Positions 26,956 through 37,520 of a stretch of 64,000 bases of DNA are shown piece by piece. The DNA lies in assembly GCA_016703625.1 (NCBI GenBank), contig JADJBP010000002.1:372001-436000 (forward strand), read 5' to 3'. The notes below the pieces were generated by a model. It saw nothing but the letters and a program-made list of their open reading frames with translations. It had not been told where the DNA came from and did no database searches. A program made the translations under genes and the position numbers. Source of the DNA: Chitinophagaceae bacterium. GTDB lineage: Bacteria > Bacteroidota > Bacteroidia > Chitinophagales > Chitinophagaceae. Every line of letters starts with the position of its first letter. Within the stretch, counting starts at the first letter, position 1.

Positions 26956-27328
26956 TTACTCAAATGTAATTCCCTGCAAAACCTGTTTATCTCCCTTTTG
27001 TTTCATGAAAATAGTGGTGCGGTAAGATGCGGTCTTTGTTACCAGGGTACCGATACAGAATTGTGATCCTGAATTTTCACCTTTATGAATAACGGTAAAA
27101 CTTTTACGCCATTGGAGCTGAAAAATCCTTTAAAACCAGTTGTGCCTGGCTTTTACTGTAACTGTTACTTTTATCAGGCATATTGATCTCTACAGTATTA
27201 TCAAAAAACCTGGAAACTTCAGCAGCATTCCCTGTTTTCATAGCAGCGATAACTTCATCAATACTGGAAAAAACCGTTGATCCCGTCAACAAAACACTTA
27301 TGGTTAATAAAGTAAATATCTGTTTCAT
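26956..27328 (-). CDS. DUF4783 exported protein (two frameshifts)
   Basis: The first frame runs 74 codons from the ATG at 27328 and stops at once after 'LVLKDFSAPMA'. Adding one T near 27107 and one A near 27094 restores 'LVLKDFFSSNGVKSFTVIHK' and then 'GSQFCIGTLVTKTASYRTTI' up to a TAA at 26956, giving about 124 residues. This is the DUF4783 (NTF2-like) family: a signal peptide ('LLTISVLLTGSTVFS'), then 'IDEVIAAMKTGNAAEVSRFF'. The gene commonly stands next to nadC in Bacteroidota, as here. Function unknown; the two breaks lie in homopolymers and are probably consensus errors. Confidence 0.75.
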
Positions 27329-27462
27329 GTTTGTATAGTTTTCACTCTATAAAATTACTAAAAACGTGCCAAGGCCTGTTAAAATTGCTGAGGTTTGGTT
27401 GAATTTATACCCAAATGACAATAATCATTTGCTGTTAGCTGCAAATATTTTAGTTTTAACTA

Positions 27463-28980
27463 ATGAAAGATAAGAAAGTTATATTGATAATCATGGATGG
27501 CTGGGGCATTGGCAGGTACCCGGAAAGTGATGCCATACAAAACGCTAAAACGCCGTTTGTGAGTGCTTTATACGGAAAATATCCGCATTCTACCCTGGTA
27601 ACCTGCGGAGAAGCCGTTGGCCTGCCGGAAGGCCAGATGGGTAACAGTGAGGTTGGGCACCTTAATTTGGGCGCAGGAAGGATCGTTTACCAGGAATTAC
27701 AACGCATTAACGTAGCCATAAAAACCGGTGAATTTGCAAACAATAACCAACTGTTAACAGCCATCAGGTATGCCAGGGAAAATCAAAAAACATTACACCT
27801 GGCTGGTTTGGTTAGTGATGGCGGGGTCCATTCGCACATTGATCATGTTAAGGCTTTAACCGGTTTGTGTAAGGAGCAGGGATTAACCGATGTACTGATC
27901 CATGCTTTTACCGATGGCAGGGATACCGATCCCAGGAGTGGCCTTGGTTTTTTATCCGGTTTACAGGATCATCTTTCCAAAACAACCGGAAGCATAGCAA
28001 CCATCACCGGCAGGTATTATGCCATGGACAGGGATAAACGCTGGGAAAGGGTAAAGATCGCTTATGATGCCATGGTACATGAAACAGGTTTTAAAACGGA
28101 TGATATTTTTAAAGCCATTGAAAAATCCTATGCAGAAGGAATAACAGATGAATTTATAAAACCAATCATCAACCAAACATTGCCAAACGTCAAAATAAAA
28201 AACGGTGATGCGGTGATCTGCTTTAATTTCAGGACTGACCGTTGCCGGGAAATAACAGAAGTGTTGACCCAGGTTGATATACCTGAACTGGATATGAAAA
28301 AACTGGACCTGCATTATACCACCATGACCCAGTATGATCATACATTCAAAAATGTACAGGTAGTTTTTGAAAAAGATGACCTGAAAAACACGCTTGGTGA
28401 AATACTGGAGCAACATCATAAAACACAGATACGGATCGCCGAAACAGAAAAATACCCGCACGTAAGTTTCTTTTTCAGCGGCGGAAGGGAAGTGCCGTTC
28501 GCCGGTGAAAAAAGGATCATGATCCCTTCGCCAAAAGTGGCTACCTACGACCTGCAACCGGAGATGAGTGCCTATGAAGTTACGGATGCCATCGTTCAGG
28601 AAATAAACAACAGGTCGGCTGATTTCATCTGCCTCAACTTTGCCAATGCAGATATGGTAGGCCATACGGGTGTTTGGGAAGCCATCATTAAAGCCGTGGA
28701 AACCGTTGACAGTTGTGTTGAAAAAGTGGTTACCGCTGCAGTGCAGCATGATTATGCAGTTTTATTAACCGCCGACCATGGCAATGCAGATTATGCCATC
28801 AATGAAGACGGCACTCCCAATACAGCACATACCCTGAACCTGGTTCCGCTTTTTTTAATTGACCAAAACCGGCAGGTACAATTACATGCAGGAAAGTTAG
28901 CCGATATTGCGCCAACCATTTTAACCCTGATGGATTTACACATTCCCAAAGAAATGACAGGTAATATTTTAATTACATAA
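27463..28980 (+). CDS. gpmI: 2,3-bisphosphoglycerate-independent phosphoglycerate mutase
   Basis: The 505-residue enzyme interconverts 3- and 2-phosphoglycerate in glycolysis, using two Mn2+ ions and a phosphoserine intermediate. The alkaline phosphatase-like core is intact: 'IIMDGWGIG' with Asp12, 'GQMGNSEVGHLNLGAGR' with the nucleophile Ser62, 'GLVSDGGVHSH' near 120, 'HAFTDGRDTDP' near 147, and the C-terminal metal sites 'NFANADMVGHTG' and 'LTADHGNAD'. Length and start (ATG 27463) are standard. It is followed 22 bases later by a heme-binding-domain gene. Confidence 0.96.
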   Translation: MKDKKVILIIMDGWGIGRYPESDAIQNAKTPFVSALYGKYPHSTLVTCGEAVGLPEGQMGNSEVGHLNLGAGRIVYQELQRINVAIKTGEFANNNQLLTAIRYARENQKTLHLAGLVSDGGVHSHIDHVKALTGLCKEQGLTDVLIHAFTDGRDTDPRSGLGFLSGLQDHLSKTTGSIATITGRYYAMDRDKRWERVKIAYDAMVHETGFKTDDIFKAIEKSYAEGITDEFIKPIINQTLPNVKIKNGDAVICFNFRTDRCREITEVLTQVDIPELDMKKLDLHYTTMTQYDHTFKNVQVVFEKDDLKNTLGEILEQHHKTQIRIAETEKYPHVSFFFSGGREVPFAGEKRIMIPSPKVATYDLQPEMSAYEVTDAIVQEINNRSADFICLNFANADMVGHTGVWEAIIKAVETVDSCVEKVVTAAVQHDYAVLLTADHGNADYAINEDGTPNTAHTLNLVPLFLIDQNRQVQLHAGKLADIAPTILTLMDLHIPKEMTGNILIT

Positions 28981-29002
28981 CTTCAAAAAAAAATACAAAC
29001 CC

Positions 29003-29500
29003 ATGTTCAAGAAAGTTTTAAAAAGGATATTCCAGGTTTTACTGCTTGCATTCATTGTGATACAATTTATCAGGCCCGAAAAGAACAGGGCCGAGGGGAT
29101 CAGCAATAATGATATCAGCAAAAAATATACGGTGCCGGATGATGTACAGGTTATTTTAAAAACAAGTTGTTATGACTGCCACAGCAACAACACGGTTTAT
29201 CCGTGGTATGCAGAGATACAACCCGCAGCCTGGTGGCTGGATGACCATGTTAAAGAAGGGAAAAAAGAGCTTAATTTTTCAGAATTTGCCGGCTACAATA
29301 TACGCCGCCAATACAAAAAGCTGGAAGAAATAAATAAAGAAGTAAAAGAAGGCGAAATGCCCTTAGACTCTTACCTGTGGATACATAAAAATGCCAACCT
29401 GAGTGACCAGCAGAAACTGGCATTAACAAGCTGGGTTACTGCCATCAGGGACACCATGAAAGCAAATTACCCTGCAGATAGTTTAACCAGGAAAAAATAA
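29003..29500 (+). CDS. Heme-binding domain (Haem_bd) membrane-anchored protein
   Basis: The 165-residue protein has an N-terminal hydrophobic anchor (about residues 8-24) and one c-type heme motif, 'SCYDCHSNNTVYPWYAEIQP' (Cys56, Cys59, His60), typical of the Haem_bd family. A conserved 'AAWWLDDHVKEGKKELNFSE' and 'EEINKEVKEGEMPLDSYLW' follow; the methionine there may be the second heme ligand. Such proteins are periplasmic electron or heme carriers of unknown partner. Next to it are a small anchored protein and a TonB receptor of the heme-receptor type, so a role in heme handling is possible. Confidence 0.87.
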   Translation: MFKKVLKRIFQVLLLAFIVIQFIRPEKNRAEGISNNDISKKYTVPDDVQVILKTSCYDCHSNNTVYPWYAEIQPAAWWLDDHVKEGKKELNFSEFAGYNIRRQYKKLEEINKEVKEGEMPLDSYLWIHKNANLSDQQKLALTSWVTAIRDTMKANYPADSLTRKK

Positions 29501-29527
29501 TGATTATCTTGGCCTGTTTATCAATGT

Positions 29528-30058
29528 ATGTACAGAAATAAAAAAACACCAACTGCTTTTTTGTTATTGCTGCTCCTGGCAATACCGTTATTTTTTTCTG
29601 TTACTCTGCTGGTAAAGCAACAGGTTATGCAATACCAGAGAAATGAAAGATTTAATAAAGAAAAACTGCAAACTATCAGTGTTTTATCCGCAAAGATCTT
29701 CTGGGTAAAACCCGGGAAAGAAATACTGTATGACGGAAAATTATTTGATGTTAAAACTTTCAAAACTGAAGACAACAAAATAACATTAACCGGGTTTTTT
29801 GATCATAAAGAAGACAAACTGGTACAGCATATCATAAAACTTGCTGCAAAAAGAAACCAATCCGGCAGCCCGTTAAGCCAAACAGCAATTACATGCATTT
29901 TTTTTCCTGTATTTGCCAGTACCGCTGAAATTACCGCTGCAGATGTGTACTGGAAATTAATACCGAAACATTATTACATATATGATGAAATGTTACCTGC
30001 CGCACCCGCTGATGCCCCTATCCACCCACCCGGGAAATACACCACGATTTTCATCTAA
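29528..30058 (+). CDS. Membrane-anchored protein of unknown function
   Basis: The 176-residue protein has one N-terminal membrane helix (about 10-30, 'FLLLLLLAIPLFFSVTLLVK') and a soluble, periplasmic-side remainder with beta strands: 'WVKPGKEILYDGKLFDVKTF', 'NKITLTGFFDHKED', and a proline-rich tail 'PAAPADAPIHPPGKY'. I do not recognise a family. It follows the heme-binding-domain gene by 27 bases and precedes the TonB receptor by 70 bases, in one direction, which suggests shared function in the same transcript. A small hairpin (CTACGC/GCGTAG, 30081-30097) lies in the gap to the receptor. Confidence 0.7.
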   Translation: MYRNKKTPTAFLLLLLLAIPLFFSVTLLVKQQVMQYQRNERFNKEKLQTISVLSAKIFWVKPGKEILYDGKLFDVKTFKTEDNKITLTGFFDHKEDKLVQHIIKLAAKRNQSGSPLSQTAITCIFFPVFASTAEITAADVYWKLIPKHYYIYDEMLPAAPADAPIHPPGKYTTIFI

Positions 30059-30128
30059 GGCACGCTTTAATAGTTGAATGCTACGCCTGTTGCGTAGTGA
30101 TCATAATTTACATTTAAAATTAATCTTC

Positions 30129-32433
30129 ATGAACAGGATATGTATATACCTGGCATTTCTGTCTATTTCGTATTCGGGATATGCACAGGATAAAAAACAA
30201 AAACAAGATTCAACCGGTATGGAGATAAGCCTGGAAGAAGTGGTAATATCTGCCAGCAATTTTGCAGAAAAGAAAAAAAATATTGCACAAAAAATAGACG
30301 TTATCAGCGCCGGTACCATTGCACAAACCAATGCGCAGAATACAGGTGATCTACTCATTAATACCGGAAAAGTATTTGTACAAAAAAGCCAGCAGGGCGG
30401 CAGCAGCCCGTTATTGCGGGGTTTTGAAGCAAGCCGTGTGTTATTGGTCATTGACGGTGTAAGAATGAACAATGCCATATACCGCAGCGGGCATTTGCAA
30501 AATGTTATTACCAGCGATCAAAATTCATTAAGCCGTGTAGAAGTAATGTATGGCCCTGCCTCTACCATATACGGCAGCGATGCATTGGGTGGTATTGTAC
30601 ATTTAATAACCAAGGCGCCTGTTTTATCAGGAGATAAAAAATTCTTTACCAAAGGTTCTGCATTTACAAGATACAGCAGCGTAAACCAGGAAAAAACAAT
30701 TCATGCTGATGCCAGCATTGGCGGAAAAAGACTGGCCTGGTTCCAGTCTTACAATTACAGCGATTTTGGCGATATGAAAATGGGAAGTAAATACCCGGGC
30801 AGGTACCCGGATTTTGGCAGAAGAAGTGCGTATGTTGATCAAATAAACGGGGTGGATACCGTATTGGTAAACCGGGATGACCGGGTTCAAAAATTTTCCG
30901 GGTATAAACAATGGGATATCATTCAGAAATTATTATTCAAACAGCATGAACATATCTCCCATTCATTGAATTTTCAGTTTTCAAACAGCACGGATGTTCC
31001 GCGTTACGACCGCCTGCAGGATACGAGGAATTTTGGTGGTGCCACAGGAACAACCTTGCGTTTTGCCGAATGGTTTTATGGCCCGCAAAAAAGAATAATG
31101 GGGGCCTACGAATTGAATGCCGTCAGATTGGGTTTCCTGGATGCATTGAAAGCCAATATCAGTTACCAGGATATTGAAGAAAGCAGGCAAACCAGGGAAT
31201 TTAAACGGTATGACCGGTTTGACAGCCAGGTTGAAAAAGTAAAAGTTTTTGGCATTACCATCAGTGGCAGAAAAGATATTGGCAATACGGAACTTACTGT
31301 AGGTACTGATGCACAGTTAAATGATGTACAATCAACGGCCACAAGGACCAATTTAACCACAGGTGTGGTTACCAAACTAAATACGCGATACCCGGATGGC
31401 AAAAACAAAATGAATAATTTTGGAGTATTTGCACAGCACCTGTACAAATTTAAAAATAAAAAACTGGTTTTAAATGATGGTATCCGTTTACAGTACATAC
31501 ACCTGCAAAGCAATGTAAAGGACAATTCTTTCTTTAATTTGCCCGATACAGCGGTTACTCAAAATAATGTTGCCGTTACCGGTAATATAGGCGTGGTGTA
31601 TGCCCCATTAAAAAACACAACCATAAAACATCCCTTTCTTCCGGCTTCAGGGCGCCCAATATAGATGACCTGTCTAAAATTTTGAATCAGCCACAGCAGC
31701 CAGGCAGGTGGTGGTGCCCAATGCAAACCTTAAACCCGAGTATACGTATAATATTGACCTCACCATCAGCCAGGGCATTGCCGGGAGGGCAAGTATTGAA
31801 TTAACCGGTTTTTACACAATGTTCAGAAATGCAATTCTAAAAGCGCCATTTACATTGAACGGCCAGGATTCGATTATTTTTAATGGTGTAAAAAGCCAGG
31901 TGCTGGCGAGCCAGAATGTAAGCAAGGCAAATTTATACGGCTTTACTTTTAACCTGGCTGCAAAACTGTTTAAGGGCCTTGGTTTCAGCAGTACCCTTTC
32001 CTATACCAAAGGAAGTTTTAAAACAGATGCAACCAAAACCTCCAGTGTTTATGAAAAGCAGGCCAATGGTACATATTTACTTGTTGACAGGAATGTATCC
32101 AGCAAACCGTTAGACCATATTCCACCTTTAATGGGCAAAACAAGTCTTACTTATCAGCATAAAATTTTCAATACAGAATTATACATACTGTACAATGGCT
32201 GGAAAAGGTTAGACCAGTATAATGCTGATGGGGAGGACAATGCCCAATATGCTACTGCAGACGGTATGCCTGCCTGGACTACCCTAAACTGGAAAGCTTC
32301 TGTACAGGTTATAAAAAATCTACAGATCCAGTTGGGTGTTGATAATATGCTTGACAGGAATTACAGAACTTTTGCTTCCGGTTTTTCTTCCGGAGGACGC
32401 AATTTCCTGATAGGCTTAAGGGCAAACTGGTAA
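30129..32433 (+). CDS. TonB-dependent receptor, hemoglobin/hemin type (two frameshifts)
   Basis: The restored outer-membrane receptor has about 768 residues. A signal peptide ends near residue 19 ('SISYSGYAQ'); a plug domain follows with 'NTGDLLINTGKVFVQKSQQG' and 'GGSSPLLRGFEASRVLLVID', then 'VEVMYGPASTIYGSDALGG', all close to the TonB-hemoglobin/transferrin receptor family. The barrel ends in 'GGRNFLIGLRANW'. The frame breaks near 31626 (a missing A: 'TTIK-TSLSSGFRAPNIDDL' is restored) and near 31680 (a missing T: 'SKIFESATAARQVVVPNANL'). Both are in homopolymers. The ATG at 30129 is used, since the longer frame from 30078 adds residues unlike a signal peptide. Substrate inferred only from similarity. 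Confidence 0.85.
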
Positions 32434-32521
32434 TTAATTAATTATTACTGGGAAAAAGATTAAGGGCGATGGCACATAAAATAGCCTGATAATCAATTAT
32501 TTGCTTTAACCTTTTTTTCTA

Positions 32522-32552
32522 AAAACATCCCTGGCTCCCGGGGATGTTTTTT
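32522..32552 (+). terminator. Rho-independent terminator after the TonB receptor
   Basis: AAAACATCCC (32522-32531) pairs with GGGATGTTTT (32541-32550) and runs into TTTTTTA. It separates the receptor from the sigma factor gene. Confidence 0.8.
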
Positions 32553-32616
32553 ATTGAGCATGCAGCATTAGTTTACACTAATTTGTCTATATTTATAGGG
32601 TAAACCAAGCACATTT

Positions 32617-33204
32617 ATGACGGAAGAGTTGATGTTGACAGGATGCCTGCGGAATAATGCCAGTGCACAGGAGGCATTATATGACCGTTTTAGCCCACGG
32701 ATGCTGGGCGTATGCTACCGTTATGCAAAGAACCGGGAAGACGCGGAAGATATGTTACAGGAAGGTTTTATTAAAGTATTTACGCAGATACATCAATACC
32801 GTAATGAAGGGGCGCTGGAAGGATGGATCAGGCGCATCATGGTACACACCTGCATTAATATTCTGAAGAAAAATAAAAAATTCTCCGACAGTGTGGATAT
32901 TACCCATGCACACAGCATTCATGTAAGGAAGAAATGATTCCCATCGATCATGCAGGCAAAACAGGTTGTTGAATGTATCCGGGCGCTGCCATTGGGTTAC
33001 AAAACCGTATTAAACCTGTATGCCATTGAAGGTTATTCGCACAAAGAAATTGCCTTTATGCTCGACATTGAGGAAAGTACGAGCCGCAGCCAGTACACCC
33101 GGGCAAAATCAATGCTTGAAGAAATATTAATTAGAAAAAAAATAATTCAAAAACCAGTTAAAAAGACAAACTTTTTTTGGAGCAGTTTCACCAAATTAGG
33201 TTAA
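32617..33204 (+). CDS. ECF sigma-70 factor (in-frame TGA in the linker)
   Basis: Two open frames in the same phase (32617-32937 and 32950-33204) give a complete ECF sigma factor of about 195 residues if read through. Region 2 is 'CLRNNASAQEALYDRFSPRM' with 'AEDMLQEGFIKVF' and 'WIRRIMVHTCINILKKNKKF'. Region 4 is 'RALPLGYKTVLNLYAIEGYS' followed by 'HKEIAFMLDIEESTSRSQYT'. The TGA (32935-32937) sits in the poorly conserved linker, where 'HVRKK-stop-FPSIMQAKQ' looks locally out of frame: a missing G before it and an extra A after it would restore an EEMIPSIMQAKQ-like linker. It is probably a pair of compensating indels. The next gene likely encodes its regulatory partner. Confidence 0.85.
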
Positions 33205-33255
33205 TACAACGTGACCTGATATTGGCATTACCAAATACTATTACGTTTTTGTAAA

Positions 33256-34802
33256 ATGATGGAAAAAGAATACTATACCGGCGAATTTGAGCAATTTGTA
33301 AAGGAAAGGGCTGATCAGTTCAGTATGTACCCTTCCAAAAGGGTGTGGCACAGTATTTATAACAACCTGCACCCCAGCCGCAGATGGCCATCTGTGTTTA
33401 TGAGCCTGTTCCTGGTATCTTCACTTATGCTCATCGGCTATTTACATACCGGCGAAAACAGCATAAGCCCTCAAATAAACAATCATGCCCCGGTAAACAA
33501 AACTGAAGAAATACAGATCACTCAAACCGAAAGCAACAATAAAGCAATCGCTGCCGTTCCTAAAAAACAAACACAGGCTGTATCATACTTTGATAATGCA
33601 TTTGCTGATGTGATCACCAATGAAACTGATTTTTATACTTATACTATTGTAAAAAGCAACCGGCCCAAATATATTTTCAGTACTTCTGCTGATGCTGCAA
33701 AAATAACTGCTGATAAAATGCCTGGCGATAATAATGACAAAGACATTTTACAGTCAATGGATGCGTATATTAAATCGGGTAAGATCTTTACAGATATTGC
33801 CGTTACCGGTAAAAAGAATAAGTCCGGCACTTCAATACCTGCTGCCAAAAAAACCGGCACAGATAAATTAACTGCAGGCGAATTAAAATCCACTACACCG
33901 GATGAACCAGCTTCACTGGTAATAAACAACAGCAATAATCCTGATATCATTAATGTGCCTGTTGCAGATAAAACGGTAACCGCAATTACCAGTACGGCAG
34001 AAGAAAAAAATACACCAGTAACAGCAGAAAAATCCTGGATAGAGAATTTTGCTTTTCACAATAAACCTGCTGGCAACAAATGGAAGGGGCGCCTGGCTTA
34101 CCAGTTTTATGCTACTCCTGCAGTGAATTACCGTAAATTAAGTTCACAAACAAAAGGTTCAACTTCAGCTTTTGCCACTGCTGATATCAACAATGTCATT
34201 AGTCAAAAACCCGGTTTTGGTTTTGAAGCAGGTGCCGGTTTAACATATTCCATCGCAAAAAAATTACAGTTAAAAGCAGGGTTACAGTTTAATTATACCA
34301 ATTATAATATTGATGCTGATAAAACCAGCCACCCGATAATAACCACCATTTTATTAAACGACCCTCAACCGGGTACTCCTATTCTGCAGCAAGAACGTCT
34401 ACAACAGCTAATATATATAACAGTTCCGCATTGCAGCCGGTAACATTACATAACAGAACCTACCAGATCTCCCTGCCGGTTGGACTGGCCTATAAACTGT
34501 CGAGCCAGGATAATGTAGATTGGTTTGCCGGGGCTTCAGTGCAACCTACCTATGTTTTTGGAGGCAATGCACATATCATTTCATCTGACCTGAAAAGTTA
34601 TATTTCTGACCCCTCTTCCATCAGTACCTGGAACCTGAACCTGGGTTTTGAAACTTATATGAATTTTAAACTTGGCGCGTACCAGCTCCAGGTAGGACCA
34701 CAGGTGCGTTACCAGGTGTATTCAACCTACCGGAAAAATGTGGCTTTAATTGAAAAGCCATATGCAGTTGGACTTAAATTAGGCTTGTCAAAAGGATTTT
34801 AA
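33256..34802 (+). CDS. Membrane-anchored protein with C-terminal outer-membrane barrel, partner of the ECF sigma factor (one frameshift)
   Basis: The restored protein has about 515 residues and an unusual layout. Residues 1-45 are charged and would be cytoplasmic ('EFEQFVKERADQFSMYPSKR', then 'VWHSIYNNLHPSRRW'). One membrane helix follows (about 47-63, 'VFMSLFLVSSLMLIGYL'). A long Thr/Asn/Lys-rich linker (about 65-270) leads to a beta-barrel-like end with 'GFGFEAGAGLTYSIAKKLQL' and 'YAVGLKLGLSKGF'. The frame breaks near 34385; the alternate frame 'TSTTANIYNSSALQPVTLHN' joins the halves. It lies 51 bases after the sigma gene, so the N-terminus may act as an anti-sigma element (inference). Confidence 0.75.
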
Positions 34803-34826
34803 AGGGTTTTAACCAATAACTGATTT

Positions 34827-34858
34827 GCAGCAATACAAGATCGTATTGCTGCATTTTT
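34827..34858 (+). terminator. Rho-independent terminator after the sigma-factor partner gene
   Basis: A perfect 10-base stem, GCAGCAATAC (34827-34836) with GTATTGCTGC (34843-34852), has the loop AAGATC and is followed by ATTTTTAT. Confidence 0.85.
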
Positions 34859-34913
34859 ATGATAATCCAAACTGGGGTTTTGTGATGCCACCCTTTCCAT
34901 TTAAATTTGAAAA

Positions 34914-35494
34914 ATGAAAATTCTCTTCCCGGTTACCGCATTGCTATTGTTCGCATTTTCCTGTAATAATGCCGGAGAAACAAAGGCAGGAGATTCAAAG
35001 GCAGGAACTGAAGAAAAGCAAAAATTTTTCCCGGTCACCTCTTTTCTTAAAGGAGAAATATTTAATCTTAAAAAAAACGGGATCAATCCTTTAAAATATA
35101 CTACAGTTAATGACCGTACAGACTCAGCATGGTTAAAGATAGAAGAGATCGATGATGCAGTTAAGGAATTTTTACAACCTGAAATTGATACCGCTAATTT
35201 AACTGCATTCTTTTCCGAAAAAAGTTTTTTGATCAAACTATAAATGCCGTAACCTTTACCTATGAAGCTGCAGGAGTTTTGCCTGATTCCATAAAACTGG
35301 TTAACTGGGACGTGTATGTTGACCCCGATGCCAACAGGGTAAAAAGGATCTATATGGTAAAACAGCAGGATAAAGATACCCAACTGCAATTGACCTGGGT
35401 AACCGGTAAATGGTGTAAAATAACCACTATTGTAACGGATGAAAAAGGGGGTTCAACAGTTAAAAAAGAAGAAAAGATCACCTGGGATTTTTAA
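34914..35494 (+). CDS. Lipoprotein of unknown function (one frameshift)
   Basis: The first frame starts at ATG 34914 with a lipoprotein signal ('LLLFAFSCNNAG', Cys17) and stops at 35243. Adding one base in the A or T runs near 35224-35233 gives 'SEKKFFDQTINAVTFTYEAA', joining the frame that ends at 35494, for a total of about 193 residues. The second half has strands such as 'IKLVNWDVYVDPDANRVKRI' and 'TQLQLTWVTGKWCKITTIV'. I recognise no named domain. It stands alone between a terminator and uvrC, whose start is 6 bases after its stop, so it may share a transcript with uvrC. Confidence 0.7.
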
Positions 35495-35500
35495 ATAATA

Positions 35501-37302
35501 ATGACACAACCCGAATTTTCTGCAATCGCTCCCACCATTCCCACGCAGCCGGGTATCTATAAATATTATGACCAGGCCAATGAATTGCTGTATGTAGGCA
35601 AGGCAAAACATTTACGCAAACGGGTAAGTTCTTATTTTTCAAAAACATTTACCACTTATAAAACGCATGAACTTGTTCAGCGTATCCATCATATTGAATT
35701 TACCATTGTAAATAATGAACAGGATGCTTTCCTGCTGGAAAATACGCTCATCAAGGAATTTCAGCCACGCTTCAATATCAGCCTGAAAGACGGAAAGACC
35801 TATCCTTATATTGTGATCAAGAACGAACCTTTTCCCCGTGTTTTTTTTACCCGCAGAAAAATTAAAGACGGTTCACTGTATCTAGGGCCTTACACTTCCG
35901 TTGAAAAAGTACGGGAACTGCTCGATTTTATCAAACAGACCATCCTGCTGCGCACCTGCAAACTGAATTTATCTGAATCCAATATAAGGAAAGGTAAATT
36001 CAGGGTATGCCTGGAATATCACCTGGGCAATTGCAAAGGCCCCTGCGAAGGATTACAATCTGCTGAAGATTACCATAAAGAACTGGAGCAACTGGTAAAT
36101 ATGCTGAAAGGAAACCTTTCGCCGGTCATCCGGCATTTTAAAAAAGAAATGAATGAGCATGTTAAAAAAATGGAGTTTGAAAAAGCAGCACAGTATAAAA
36201 GTAAAATCGAACACCTTAAAACCTACCAGGCAAGATCAGCAGTAGTGAATACCCGTATGGGTACAGTTGATGTTTTTTCGATCCTGGAAGATGGAGATAT
36301 GGCTTATGTGAATTACCTGGCCGTAAATGCCGGTACCATTGTACAAACCAAAACCATCATGCTCGAAAAAAAACTGGAAGAGACCGCCGCAGAAGTACTC
36401 GCCTTTGCTGCTGCACAGATCAGGGAAAGTTTTGGCAGTACCACCAAAGAAATGATCGTTCCTTTTGCCATTGATTTTCCCGAAGCGGGTATCATACTGA
36501 CTATTCCTAAAAGCGGGGACCGTAAAAAGCTCCTCGATCTTTCCCAAAAAAATGTGAACCATTTCAGAGAAGAACTCAGGAAAAAGAAAATGCTGAGACT
36601 GGAAGAAAAAACTGCGGAAGAAAAAATACATGTCTTACAGCAATTGCAGAAAGACCTGCAGTTACCATCCCTTCCACTGCACATTGAGTGTTTCGACAAT
36701 TCCAATTTACAGGGCAGTTACCCGGTATCGGCAGTGGTATGCTTTAAAAACGGTGAACCCAGCAAAGCTGAATACAGGCGGTTTAAAGTTAAAACAGTTG
36801 TGGGCATCAATGATTTTGCGTCTATGACCGAAGTTGTGCACCGTCGCTACAAACGATTACTGGATGAAAAGCAGCCTTTGCCCCAATTGATCATTATTGA
36901 TGGTGGTAAAGGGCAGCTAAGTGCAGCCATGCAGAGTATTGCTGCGTTAAAGCTGCCGGGAACAACTTCAGTTGTCGGGCTTGCAAAAAATGAGGAAGAA
37001 ATCTTTTTCCCGGGTGATACCCAATCGGTAAAATTACCTGGGACAGTGAAAGCCTTAAACTGATCCGCCGCATACGGGATGAAGTTCATAATTATGGCAT
37101 AACCTATCACCGCAACCTGCGCAGCAAAGGCACTTTTGTAAATGAACTGGAACAGGTAAAGGGTATTGGTAAAGCTACTTCCGATATGCTGCTGAAGACA
37201 TTTAAATCGGTAAAAAATATTAAAATGAAATCAGTTGAAGAACTGGCTGCAGTTATTGGAAAGGCAAAGGCGGATTTACTGGTAAGCTATTTCAAGTCGT
37301 AA
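35501..37302 (+). CDS. uvrC: Excinuclease ABC subunit C (one frameshift)
   Basis: The restored protein has about 600 residues, as expected. UvrC makes both incisions in nucleotide excision repair. The GIY-YIG domain is at the start ('QPGIYKYYDQANELLYVGKA'), followed by 'LKDGKTYPYIVIKNEPFPRV', a cysteine cluster 'RVCLEYHLGNCKGPC', the UVR motif 'FEKAAQYKSKIEHLKTY', and the RNase H-like domain 'IECFDNSNLQGSYPVSAVVC' and 'LIIIDGGKGQLSAAMQ'. The frame breaks near 37040 in a GGG run: 'LP-GDSESLKLIRRIRDEVHN' continues in the next frame through two HhH-type stretches ('VKGIGKATSDMLLKTFKSVK') to a TAA at 37302. Probably a one-base consensus loss. Confidence 0.92.
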
Positions 37303-37309
37303 TATAAAA

Positions 37310-37347
37310 CCCGGTGGGTCATCCGCCGCGGCGGATGGCTCACCGGG
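37310..37347 (+). terminator. Strong GC hairpin directly after uvrC
   Basis: CCCGGTGGGTCATCCGCCG pairs with CGGCGGATGGCTCACCGGG with two mismatches (in the GGGTC/GGCTC part), starting 8 bases after the uvrC stop. A short CTTTATT follows. It is far more GC-rich than its surroundings. Confidence 0.7.
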
Positions 37348-37366
37348 CTTTATTAAATAAAAAAAA

Positions 37367-37391
37367 GGGGCCTGAATAGAAATTCAGCCCC
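37367..37391. terminator. Second hairpin in the uvrC-gldN gap
   Basis: GGGG-C-CTGAA and TTCAG-CCCC form a stem with one bulged base and a small loop. It has A-runs before it and GTTT after it, so it may stop transcription from the minus strand or act as a backup. Confidence 0.5.
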
Positions 37392-37520
37392 GTTTAAAAT
37401 CCAATATCCTATGAAAAACCAAGACGAAGGTAACTATTCAAGTAAATGATAACCAATACCCTAAAGTGGGTATATTCATAATTAAAAGAGAATATTTACA
37501 ATTGATAATGATCATATAAC

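Noticed and set aside
27961..28749. 262-codon open frame on the minus strand inside gpmI
   Set aside because: It lies wholly inside a gene with all catalytic motifs intact and shows no family pattern; it is an antisense shadow.
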